The position numbers and the translations under genes are program-made. A model generated the notes under the pieces. That model worked only from the letters and a program-made list of their open reading frames with translations, searched no databases and had not been told where the DNA came from. 64,000 nt of DNA, from positions 1,739,936 to 1,803,935 of the forward strand of contig JAOSKU010000001.1 in NCBI GenBank assembly GCA_027493445.1, read 5' to 3'. This document shows positions 54,636-62,807 of this stretch, piece after piece. Positions within the stretch are counted from its first letter, which is position 1. Each line of letters starts with the position of its first letter. This stretch comes from Thermoleophilia bacterium (lineage in GTDB: Bacteria > Actinomycetota > Thermoleophilia > RBG-16-64-13).

Positions 54636-54900
54636 TCGCTCACCCCTGAGAGCTCGTTTCAGAATGACCCTTCGCTTGTGCCGGCCACGCGTCCACCATG
54701 TACCCGTGCCACACTCCTCCAACCGGCATTGCTCAAAGAGATCGACCGCCCCGACGCCACGCCCGGGAGCATGAGAGGTGTCCCCAACCGGTATGCTACG
54801 CTGAGGGCACGAGTTCAAGCAAGCGGGCGTTCACGCGGCGCGCACTCACGGCCCTTGCCATCCGCTGCATCTCCGATTGGTCGCGCAACGAACGACAACC

Positions 54901-55685
54901 ATGACAAGGACCTCTCCGCCCCGCGGCCGGTGGTCATCGAGTTCCTCGGGATTCCAGGAGCCGGCAAGACCACGCTGGCTTCGGCTGTCGCCAAAGAGCT
55001 GAGAGGCCGTGGCTACAGCTGCCATCTAAGTCTCAGTGACGACCCGCCCCGCCGGCGAGAGCTGCGAGCTAGGATCCTGCACGTCAAGAAGGTCGTGTGG
55101 GCTCTTGCGGCCGATCCGCGCCTCGGGTCATGCCTCCTCGCCTTCGTCCTTCGTACCCGGCCCCGGAGTCTGCCCCGGATAATCCGCATGGGCAGTTTCG
55201 TCCGACTCATGGACGGCGCCTTGCGACGCAGCCGGCAGGGCCCAGAACGATACGCGGTGCTCGATCAGGGGCTGCTGCAGGCGATCTGGTCGATCGTACT
55301 CTTCGGGACGCCTCCACCCCAGGGCTCTCTCCGCGCCCTCTTACGTGTGCTCCACGCCCGATACCCCATCGGGGCGGTCGTGGTCGATGTCGAGCCGGGG
55401 CTCGCCTGGGAAAGGCTTGTGACCAGGCCGGTCGCCAAGTCGCGGATCGAGCGTGCGGGCCGGGGCGACCTCATGACCGCGCTCAACACCTACGCCCCCT
55501 ATTTTCGGGAGATCGCCGCCCTGTGGCCCGGCCCCGTGCTCACGGTGACCCCAGATGGGCGACGCCCACTGAGGGAAGACGTCGAGGGCATCGTGGCCTT
55601 CATCGAGAAGGGTCGCGGCCTCTTGGAGGCCGTTGAAAGTACGAAGCCCCGGCCACCGGGCAGCACTGGGCGGCGCCATGCCTAG
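54901..55685 (+). CDS. P-loop small-molecule kinase, probably one frame break at the N-terminus
   Basis: About 261 residues if ATG 54901 (MTRTSPP) is joined to the P-loop frame by one more base in the four-C run 54919-54922, giving SPPPRPVVIEFLGIPGAGKT. Without it the only in-frame start near the domain would be a GTG inside the first strand. Walker A is GIPGAGKTTLASAVAKEL; a later VLDQGLLQAIW and VVVDVEPGLAWERL resemble adenylate/thymidylate kinase folds. The last ~20 residues (STKPRPPGSTGRRHA) are encoded by the repeat fragment at 55626. It neighbours two other P-loop genes (53172 and 55682). Confidence 0.65.
55626..55681. repeat. Partial copy of the dispersed element at convergent stop codons
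   Basis: GAGGCCGTTGAAAGTACGAA then CCCCGGCCACCGGGCAGCAC and TGGGCGGCGCCATGC follow the left two-fifths of the 161-bp copy; the right end is absent. CTAG (55682-55685) follows, holding the stop codons of both convergent genes; CTTG precedes the left end. Confidence 0.7.
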
Positions 55686-56920
55686 TCCGCCGGGACGGCC
55701 CGCGTCCCCGCCCTGGCCTGGGCGGACAGAGCGGGCCAGGCCTCCAGCGGATGGACCTCCACGGCGGGGCGCAGGGTGACGATGTAGTGACATCCCGGTC
55801 TCGCCCGGCAGTGCTCGAACCAGTCGTCGTAAAACTCGATGATGCCGGCATCGTCCTCGTACGCCTCGCGCACCCTCATGTGACGGGCGCTTCCCCAGTA
55901 AGCCCCACCCTGCGTGTGCGGGCGGATCTCCCCCTCCTCCAGCTGTTGACGCAGGTCGCCGGGAGGTGTCCACAGAGTGAGGAACACCACATGGTCCGCC
56001 ACCTCGACGACCTCGAGGGCTTCGTCCCGGTGGGGCGTCCCGACATGGCGCGTCCATGGTCGCAAGAGGTCATAGTGGAGAATGAGGGTATCGACCTTCC
56101 GGCGACTCAACGCGCCCAGCGATCGCGCTCCTACCACCTCGCACTCCGTAGCCCCCTCGATGCCGGCAAGCCGCGCGATCTCGGGCAGCTCCCCCGCGGT
56201 CAGCAGCTCGATCAAGGTACTCTTGCCTCCCGACGTCGGAGCGGCCACCACGACCAGCCGCTCGATGCGCCTCTTCGCGGCGACACAGACGGAACGCCCC
56301 TCGATCGGCGAACGCTGCCAGACGATCCCCGAGAACACACTCCTCTGGCGCGTGAGGAGGTTCTCGACCGCACGCCGGTTCGCAAGGAATCTCGGACCGC
56401 CCGACGTGGTGTCGCCACCCACCATCACCAGCGCATACCGCTCCAGGAAACGATCCACGAGCGAGTGCCAGCCCCGCCCGCGCTGCGGGCGGATGGACAG
56501 CCGCGCGATCTCCACGACTAGAGACCCGCGGGCCAGGTCGCCCAGGATGTGCAGGAACCCGATGGGGTCCCGGACGTGTTGCACGGTATTGAGGCAGATC
56601 ACATGGTCGAACCTCTCCGCGAGCCGGTCTCGCTCGAGGTCGAGGCAGCGGAACTCCACTCTCGAGGGGAGATCGGCACCCTGGAGGTGGGCCTGGCGCA
56701 CGCTTCGCGGATCGGCGTCGATGCCGAGGATCCGGTCGGCACCACGCCTGTGGGCCACGGCACACACAGCATCGAACACGGGACCAACGGCCAGCACCGA
56801 CCTGCCGCTCAGGTCGAGAGGCACGACCGCTGGCGACTCCGAAGGAGGGTCGACCCCTCCCCCGCTCAGCAGCTCTTCGACCTGCTGAGCGGTCCACTGT
56901 GCCTGAGAATCCGCTGCCAT
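55682..56920 (-). CDS. SAM-methyltransferase domain fused to P-loop NTPase/kinase domain
   Basis: 412 residues. N-terminal part (about 1-200): methyltransferase-like fold with SVLAVGPVFDAVCAVAHRRG (degenerate motif I), ILGIDADPRSVRQA, and FDHVICLNTVQHVRDPIGFL. C-terminal part (about 215-412): P-loop LVVVAAPTSGGKSTLIELL with VVFLTLWTPPGDLRQQ and a C-terminal IIEFYDDWFEH region. The combination is uncommon. ATG 56920 has GGGGGAGGA upstream. Methylation and phosphorylation of one surface glycan residue is a possible joint role (inference). The end shares its stop with the convergent kinase in the palindrome CTAG. Confidence 0.7.
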   Translation of the reverse strand: MAADSQAQWTAQQVEELLSGGGVDPPSESPAVVPLDLSGRSVLAVGPVFDAVCAVAHRRGADRILGIDADPRSVRQAHLQGADLPSRVEFRCLDLERDRLAERFDHVICLNTVQHVRDPIGFLHILGDLARGSLVVEIARLSIRPQRGRGWHSLVDRFLERYALVMVGGDTTSGGPRFLANRRAVENLLTRQRSVFSGIVWQRSPIEGRSVCVAAKRRIERLVVVAAPTSGGKSTLIELLTAGELPEIARLAGIEGATECEVVGARSLGALSRRKVDTLILHYDLLRPWTRHVGTPHRDEALEVVEVADHVVFLTLWTPPGDLRQQLEEGEIRPHTQGGAYWGSARHMRVREAYEDDAGIIEFYDDWFEHCRARPGCHYIVTLRPAVEVHPLEAWPALSAQARAGTRAVPAD

Positions 56921-57060
56921 GTGTTCCTCCCCCGCGGAAGAGCCCGGCCGTCAGGTGAGCCGCGCCTCGAGCGGTGCCGGGATCGCATGGCGCTCAGCGT
57001 AGCACGGAGGCGGCAGGAGGAAGCTAACATAGCGGCGGCACGCGCGCGGCCGCGTCCTGT

Positions 57061-57066
57061 TAGAAT
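57061..57066 (+). promoter_or_regulatory. Extended -10 (TGTTAGAAT), probable leaderless promoter of the UDP-sugar dehydrogenase
   Basis: TG-T-TAGAAT ends 8 nt before ATG 57075, and no Shine-Dalgarno separates them, so transcription would start at or beside the ATG. Confidence 0.6.
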
Positions 57067-57074
57067 GGCCCCCG

Positions 57075-58404
57075 ATGACCACCGGCCCCGACAGCGCCGC
57101 CGCCCTTCTCACCCGCATCGCCGACCGCAGTGCGGTGGTAGGTGTGATCGGGCAGGGCTACGTAGGCCTCCCCCTGTCGCTGGTTTTCGTAGAGGCTGGC
57201 TTCGCGGTGGTCGGCTTCGACGTCGATCCGCTGAAGGTGGCCGCCCTCGAGCGGGGAGAGAGCTACATCCGACACATCGACTCGGGGCGGATGGCGGCCG
57301 CCCGCGCGGACGGGCGTTTCTCGCCCACCACCGACTTCACCCGCCTGTCCGGCTGCGACTGCATCCTCATCTGCGTGCCCACCCCCCTGGGCCCCCACCG
57401 CGAGCCGAACATGACCTACGTGCACGGCACCGCCCGCACCGTGGCGGAGCACCTGCGTCCTGGGCAGCTGGTGGTGCTGGAGTCGACCACCTATCCGGGG
57501 ACCACCGACGAGGAGGTTCGACCTCTGCTGGAGGCATCGGGTCTGAGCACGCCCGCCGACTTTCTGCTGGCTTTCTCGCCTGAAAGGGAGGACCCGGGCA
57601 ACCGCGACTTCTCGACCAGGACCATCCCCAAGGTGGTAGGGGGGTGTCAATAGGGATTCCACCGAGGTGGCCTGCGCTCTCTACGCGGCGGCCGTCGAGC
57701 AGGTGGTCCCGGTCTCGAGCGCGCGGGTGGCCGAAGCGGCCAAGCTCCTCGAGAACATCTACCGCTCGGTGAACATCGCCCTGGTCAACGAGCTCAAGAT
57801 GCTCTTCGACCGCATGGGAGTGGACATCTGGGAGGTGATCGAGGCGGCCCAGACCAAGCCCTTCGGCTTCCAGGCCTTCTACCCGGGACCGGGGCTGGGC
57901 GGGCACTGCATCCCCCTCGATCCCTTCTACCTCACCTGGAAGGCCTCGGAGTACGGCATGTGGACCCGCTTCATCGAGCTGGCCGGCGAGATCAACAGCG
58001 GCATGCCTGCTTGGGTGGTGCGCAAAGTGCAAGAGGCCCTCAGCGACGAGGGCCGCAGCCTCAAGGGGGCCCGGGTGCTGGTGCTGGGCCTGGCCTACAA
58101 GCCTGACATCGACGACGACCGGGAGAGCCCCAGCTACGAGATGATCGAGCTCCTGCGCGAGCGCGGTGCCGAAGTGGCCTATTGCGACCCCTACTTCCCT
58201 CGCGCGCGGGCCGGGCGCAGGCACGATATCGGCCTGGTCTCGGTTCCCTTGACCGCCGAGGAGTTCGGCCGCCACGACTGCCTGCTGCTGGCAACCGCCC
58301 ACGGGGACTTCGCCGATCCAAGCCTCTACGCTCAGGCCCGGCTGGTGGTCGACACGCGCAACGTCGTGCGGCCGGGCTGGGGCCCACGGGTGGTGCGTGG
58401 CTGA
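57075..58404 (+). CDS. UDP-N-acetyl sugar / UDP-glucose dehydrogenase family (WbpA/WecC/TuaD-like), one frame break
   Basis: About 442 residues after repair. Rossmann motif GVIGQGYVGLPLSLVF near residue 22, then LICVPTPLG, ESTTYPGTTDEE and PEREDPG. After the repair VNRDSTEVACALYAAAVEQV and KLLENIYRSVNIAL follow, with the catalytic Cys in GPGLGGHCIPLDP and the C-terminal LGLAYKPDIDDDRESPS. The frame breaks at the six-G run 57639-57644; one G fewer gives PKVVGGVNRDST. It oxidises C-6 of a UDP-sugar to the uronic acid in two NAD-dependent steps. GLGGHCIPLDP with a ...EPNMTY motif points to the UDP-N-acetyl-sugar branch. Confidence 0.82.
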
Positions 58405-58492
58405 CACGGATCTGCCCAGCTGATCAGGAGGATCACCGGCAGACGGTCGTGACGACGCAGAGTCTCCGCCCACCGCGCCCCGATGGACCCGG

Positions 58493-59791
58493 CTACAGCC
58501 CCAGAGCCCAGTCGGGCCGCACCAGCCCATAGCCCGTGAGTTCGTCCCGTCCGGAGACGCCCAGGTCCTGAGCGTGGCCGTCCAGCAGAGCCCGCACTCC
58601 GGCCGCGTCCAGCGAGGGCTGAGCGCCCCACACGAGGGCCGCTGCCCCGGCCACGTGTGGCGAGGCCATGGACGTGCCGCTCAGAGTCGCGTATCCGCCG
58701 CCCTTGTAGGTGGAGAAGATGCTCACCCCCGGAGCTGCCAGCTCCACCTGGGGTCCCCGGCTCGACCAGGAAGGCACGGCGTCCGCCGAATCCAAGGCGG
58801 CCACCGCCACCACCTCGGGATAAGCCGCCGGATAATCCACTGCCGAGCCGTCGTTGCCGGCCGCGGCCGCCAAGAGAATGCCGGCCGTGGACGCGTCGGC
58901 CAGCGCGGTAGCTTCGACCGTCGAGCCGCTGTCCGCACCGAGGCTCATGTTGATGATCTGAATGTCGTTGTCCCTGACGGCGTCGCTACGGGTGCCGATG
59001 GCCCAGTAGAGAGCATCGACGATATCGCTGGTCCAGCCGAAACCGTTGGAGTCGAGCACCTTGACCGACCACAGGCGCGCCTCGGGGGCCACGCCTACCA
59101 CCCCGATGCTGTTGTCGACGGCAGCGACAATGCCGGCCACATGCGTGCCGTGCCCGTTGTCGTCGCTGTAGCTGGTCTTGCGGCGGTACTTGCCGTCGTG
59201 GATGGCCAAGTACCCTCCGGCGATATTGGCCTGCAGGTCGGGATGGCTTGCGTCGATGCCCGTGTCGAACACGGCCACATTCACACCCGCCCCCCGATTT
59301 CCACTGCCCCAGACGGTAGACGCACCCACCTCGTTGATGCCCCAGGGCAGCACTTGCGCAGGCTGGGTGGTTCCTCCTGAGGGCTTGCCCTTGCCGGTGG
59401 CGACCTCGGTGGCCCGCACGGGCACGTCGAACTCCACCTTGCGCACCCCGGCTCTAGCCGCCAGCCGGTGGACGGCTGCCGCCGAAGGCAGCTCCACCAC
59501 GGCCATGCGAGCTGCCGATACTTGATTAATCACACTCGCCCCCACCGCTGCCAGAGCACGATCGGCCGCCGGCGTGCCGTACGTGGCGTCGTCGAAGACC
59601 ACCATAGCCCGCACCGCCTGCGACCCCTGGGCCGGCTGCGCAGCCCAGCCCGCCCACAGGCCGAGCATCAGGAGCAGGACCGCGAGCAAGGCCCACCGCA
59701 ACCTCGCGACGCCGGGTCTAGCGGGGCGACTCAGCGCTGCCCCCCATGACGGGAGCTCAGGCTCCGCTGCGTTGTTTGCCCAACGTCTCAT
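58493..59791 (-). CDS. Secreted subtilisin-family serine protease (S8)
   Basis: 432 residues. An N-terminal hydrophobic segment (LRWALLAVLLLMLGLWAGW) acts as signal; a propeptide of inhibitor-I9 type (AMVVFDDATYGTPAADRALA to about residue 120) follows. The catalytic domain has Asp in VAVFDTGIDASHPDLQ, His in DDNGHGTHVAGI, the oxyanion Asn in AAAAGNDGS and Ser in GTSMASPHVAGAA: a complete triad. ATG 59791 has GGGGGG 5 nt upstream. It stands alone, convergent with the dehydrogenase gene and divergent from the GDP-sugar operon, and may process surface proteins such as the SLH proteins (inference). Confidence 0.92.
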   Translation of the reverse strand: MRRWANNAAEPELPSWGAALSRPARPGVARLRWALLAVLLLMLGLWAGWAAQPAQGSQAVRAMVVFDDATYGTPAADRALAAVGASVINQVSAARMAVVELPSAAAVHRLAARAGVRKVEFDVPVRATEVATGKGKPSGGTTQPAQVLPWGINEVGASTVWGSGNRGAGVNVAVFDTGIDASHPDLQANIAGGYLAIHDGKYRRKTSYSDDNGHGTHVAGIVAAVDNSIGVVGVAPEARLWSVKVLDSNGFGWTSDIVDALYWAIGTRSDAVRDNDIQIINMSLGADSGSTVEATALADASTAGILLAAAAGNDGSAVDYPAAYPEVVAVAALDSADAVPSWSSRGPQVELAAPGVSIFSTYKGGGYATLSGTSMASPHVAGAAALVWGAQPSLDAAGVRALLDGHAQDLGVSGRDELTGYGLVRPDWALGL

Positions 59792-59966
59792 GGCAACCCC
59801 CCAAATCAATGGCACCCTGACTGCCGCGTAACTCGCAGCCTAACACCTGAGCGAAGAATTCTCACCCTCCCCGCCCCCGCCATCGACGAGCCAGCGGGAG
59901 CGGGCGGCGGCCGAAGGGTAGCGTGACCGTCCGCGAAGCGGCAAGGCTCCGCAGCGGTCCCCCTGC

Positions 59967-59972
59967 TAGAAT
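59967..59972 (+). promoter_or_regulatory. Extended -10 (TGCTAGAAT), probable leaderless promoter of the GDP-sugar operon
   Basis: TG-C-TAGAAT ends 7 nt before ATG 59980, with no Shine-Dalgarno. It is the same configuration as at 57061. Confidence 0.6.
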
Positions 59973-59979
59973 GACGACG

Positions 59980-61038
59980 ATGCGCTCAGCAGCTAGCAAC
60001 AACATTTCGCCAGCCTCGGGTGAGCAGAGGTCACCAAGCGCCTCGGTGACGCCGAAACAGCGCATCCACGTGGCCGGCCACCGCGGTCTGGTGGGCTCGG
60101 CCATCGTGCGGGCTCTCGAGGCCCGGGGCTACGGAGACCTCCTGCTGCGCACCCACGCGGAGCTCGACCTCACCGACCAGAGGGCCGTGCGCGCCTTCTT
60201 CGCCGCCGAGCAGCCCGAGGTGGTGGTCCTGGCGGCCGCCAAGGTGGGGGGCATCCTGGCCAACTGGGAGCGGCCCTTCGAGTTCGGCTACGAGAACCTG
60301 GCCATCGAGCTCAACGTCATCGAAGCCGCCTTCCGGGCCGGCGTCAGACGCCTCCTCTTCTTGGGAAGCTCCTGCATCTACCCAAAGCTGGCTCCTCAGC
60401 CCTTGAAGGAGGAGTACCTGCTCACCGGCCCCCTGGAGGAGACCAACCGGCCCTACGCCCTGGCCAAGATCGCCGGCATCGAGCTCTGTCGCAGCCTGAA
60501 CCGGGAGTACGAGACCGACTATCTCTCCATCATGCCCACCAACCTCTACGGGCCGAACGACAACTTCGACCTGCGTACGAGCCACGTGCTGCCCGCCATG
60601 ATCCGCAAGTTCCACGAGGCCACGTTGGGCCTGCCCGACGAGCAGGGGCGGCCCCGCGCACCCCAAGCTCCCGTCACCCTCTGGGGCTCGGGCCGGCCCC
60701 GCCGGGAGCTCATGCACGTGGACGACCTGGCCGCGGCGGTAGTCTTCTTGCTCGAACACGCCCACGCCGCCGGCATCCCCGACGGCCTCATCAACGTGGG
60801 TACCGGGGAGGATCTCACCATACGCGAGCTGGCCGCCATGGTGCAGAGGGTCGTGGGCCACCAGGGCGAAATCGTATGGGACGAGAGCAAGCCCGACGGC
60901 ACGCCCCGCAAGCTCATGGATGTCTCCCGTCTGAGAGGCTTGGGCTGGCGTCCGCGCATAAGCTTGCAGGAAGGCATCCGCATGACCTACGCCTGGTACC
61001 GCAAGCACACCGCCGCGGGCACGGCCGCACGCCCCTGA
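59980..61038 (+). CDS. fcl: GDP-L-fucose synthase (GDP-4-keto-6-deoxymannose epimerase/reductase)
   Basis: 352 residues from ATG 59980. A ~28-residue leader precedes the Rossmann motif [20 protein letters not shown]. The [16 protein letters not shown] loop and [19 protein letters not shown] (catalytic Tyr-Lys) and [13 protein letters not shown] are diagnostic of GDP-fucose synthase. It converts GDP-4-keto-6-deoxymannose, made by Gmd, into GDP-L-fucose. The start is chosen from the predicted leaderless promoter. The stop overlaps the next ATG by one base (TGATG). Confidence 0.92.
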   Translation: MRSAASNNISPASGEQRSPSASVTPKQRIHVAGHRGLVGSAIVRALEARGYGDLLLRTHAELDLTDQRAVRAFFAAEQPEVVVLAAAKVGGILANWERPFEFGYENLAIELNVIEAAFRAGVRRLLFLGSSCIYPKLAPQPLKEEYLLTGPLEETNRPYALAKIAGIELCRSLNREYETDYLSIMPTNLYGPNDNFDLRTSHVLPAMIRKFHEATLGLPDEQGRPRAPQAPVTLWGSGRPRRELMHVDDLAAAVVFLLEHAHAAGIPDGLINVGTGEDLTIRELAAMVQRVVGHQGEIVWDESKPDGTPRKLMDVSRLRGLGWRPRISLQEGIRMTYAWYRKHTAAGTAARP

Positions 61039-62042
61039 TGGGCCGCACCGCCCTCATCACCGGCATCACCGGCCAGGACGGAGGCTACCTGGCCGAGCTT
61101 CTGCTGGAGAAGGGCTACACGGTGCACGGCATGGTGCGGCCCACCTCCCACGTGACCGGCCGGCGCATCGACGAGCTGCGGCGGCTGCCCCAGAACGAGG
61201 CCCGGGTCCACCTACACGTGGCCGACCTCACCGACTCCTCCAGCCTGGCCACCCTCATCGACCGCAGCGAGCCCGACGAGATCTACCACCTGGCCGGCCA
61301 GAGCCACGTGCAGATCAGCTTCGATCTGCCCGAGTACACCGGGGAGACCACCGCCCTGGGCACCGTCCGCCTGCTCGAAACCATCCGCCGCCAGGGCCGG
61401 CCCGTACGCTTCTACCAGGCGGCCACCTCGGAGATCTTCGGTGAGCCCCAGGAGATCCCTCAGACGGAGCACACCCCGTTCCGACCGGTGAACCCCTACG
61501 CGGCCGCCAAGCTTTACGCCTTTTCGGTGGTGGGCGCTTATCGCCGGGCCTACGGGTTGCACGCCTCGAACGGCATCCTCTTCAACCACGAGAGCCCTTT
61601 CAGAGGCGAGAACTACGTGACCGCCAAGATCGCCCGGGCGGCTGCCGAGATCGCCGCCGGCCGGGCGCACGAGCTCCTGCTGGGCAACCTGGAGGCCCGT
61701 CGCGACTGGGGCTTCGCTGGCGACTACGTGCAGGCCATGTGGCTCATGGTCCAGGCCGAAGAATCCGACGACTACGTCATCGCGACCGGCGAGAGCCACT
61801 CGGTGAGAGAGTTTTGCGAGCTAGCTTTCGCGCACGTGGGCCTGGACTACCGCGAGCACGTGCGCCAGGACCCACGGCTCTTGCGGCCGGTGGACATCAC
61901 CCAAACCCTGGGTGACGCCACCCGGGCTCGGGAGAAGCTGGGCTGGTCCCCCACGATCTCCTTCCCGGAACTGGTGCGCATGATGGTCGACGCCGAGCTG
62001 GAAAGGATGGCGCCGTCTGAGCCATCCCCCATGCTAGACTGA
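61038..62042 (+). CDS. GDP-mannose 4,6-dehydratase / GDP-6-deoxy-4-keto-mannose reductase-like SDR
   Basis: 334 residues. It has [56 protein letters not shown] and NPYAAAKLYA (Tyr-Lys) with NHESPFRGENYVTAKI and RRDWGFAGDYVQAMW. It is clearly paralogous to the Gmd at 62804 (GITGQDG, NHESP and YVQAMW are shared) but shorter and lacks Gmd's 60-residue C-terminal insert. It could be a second Gmd of slightly different specificity or a GDP-D-rhamnose-forming reductase (Rmd); the sequence does not decide. It is followed after 58 bp by a VapBC pair. Confidence 0.85.
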   Translation: MGRTALITGITGQDGGYLAELLLEKGYTVHGMVRPTSHVTGRRIDELRRLPQNEARVHLHVADLTDSSSLATLIDRSEPDEIYHLAGQSHVQISFDLPEYTGETTALGTVRLLETIRRQGRPVRFYQAATSEIFGEPQEIPQTEHTPFRPVNPYAAAKLYAFSVVGAYRRAYGLHASNGILFNHESPFRGENYVTAKIARAAAEIAAGRAHELLLGNLEARRDWGFAGDYVQAMWLMVQAEESDDYVIATGESHSVREFCELAFAHVGLDYREHVRQDPRLLRPVDITQTLGDATRAREKLGWSPTISFPELVRMMVDAELERMAPSEPSPMLD

Positions 62043-62100
62043 GTATGTGCTACACAGGCTCGGCAGCTGGGCCCGCCCGACTGGAGGTGGAGACGTCGTC

Positions 62101-62361
62101 ATGGCGAACCTAACCCTCTCGATCGACGATGAGGTCCTGAAGAAGGCGCGCACTCGAGCGGCTGCCGAGGGCACCTCGGTGAACGCTGTGGTGCGCGACC
62201 GGCTCGAGATCTACGCCGGCATCCGCGAGGATCGGCGCAGGGCGGTGCAGGCGATCCTGGATCTGGCTCGAAACACCCAGGCGGGGAGCGGTGGCCAACG
62301 GTGGACGCGAGAGGAGCTTTACCGGGAACGACTCGAGCCACGTGGAGCACGCCGAGAATGA
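62101..62361 (+). CDS. vapB: VapB-like ribbon-helix-helix antitoxin
   Basis: 86 residues. The N-terminus MANLTLSIDDEVLKKARTRA then AAEGTSVNAVVRDRLEIYAG is a ribbon-helix-helix DNA-binding domain; the C-terminal tail (RWTREELYRERLEPRG) is the usual toxin-wrapping part. ATG 62101 has GGAGGTGGAG upstream at a normal distance. The stop overlaps the toxin ATG as ATGA. It should neutralise the PIN toxin and autoregulate the pair. Confidence 0.88.
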   Translation: MANLTLSIDDEVLKKARTRAAAEGTSVNAVVRDRLEIYAGIREDRRRAVQAILDLARNTQAGSGGQRWTREELYRERLEPRGARRE

Positions 62362-62807
62362 GCCGTGTCTTTCTCGACACCAACGTCCTGATCTACATCT
62401 TCGACCGGGACGAACCGGCCAAGCAAGAACAGGCCACCAGCATCTTCCAGCAACGAGCGGAGGACGGGTCGGCCCTGCTGAGCACACAGGTGCTCCAGGA
62501 GTTCTACGCAGTCTCAACCGGTAAGCTCCGCTCTCCGCTTTCTCCTGCGGAGGCGGGCACGGCTTTGGGGGCTTTCGCCCAGCTGCCGACCGTGCCGGTC
62601 ACGCCCGACGTGATCCTGGAGGCGGCCCGCCTGCACAGCTCGGACTCCATCTCCTTCTGGGATGCCCTCATCGTCCAAGCGGCCCTCACCGGCGGGGCAG
62701 ATGTGGTCTATTCGGAGGATCTGCAGCACGGACGCCGGTTCGGCCGTCTGCGCATCCAGAACCCGTTCATGGCCGACACGCCCCTGCTCGACGCGGAGAG
62801 CCTGTGA
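62358..62807 (+). CDS. vapC: VapC-like PIN-domain toxin ribonuclease
   Basis: 149 residues. The acidic active site is intact: Asp in [15 protein letters not shown], Glu in [12 protein letters not shown], Asp in [11 protein letters not shown] and Asp in VYSEDLQHG. These bind Mg2+ for RNA cleavage. ATG 62358 overlaps the antitoxin stop, and the stop overlaps the following gmd GTG as GTGA, so antitoxin, toxin and gmd are translationally coupled. Confidence 0.9.
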   Translation: MSRVFLDTNVLIYIFDRDEPAKQEQATSIFQQRAEDGSALLSTQVLQEFYAVSTGKLRSPLSPAEAGTALGAFAQLPTVPVTPDVILEAARLHSSDSISFWDALIVQAALTGGADVVYSEDLQHGRRFGRLRIQNPFMADTPLLDAESL

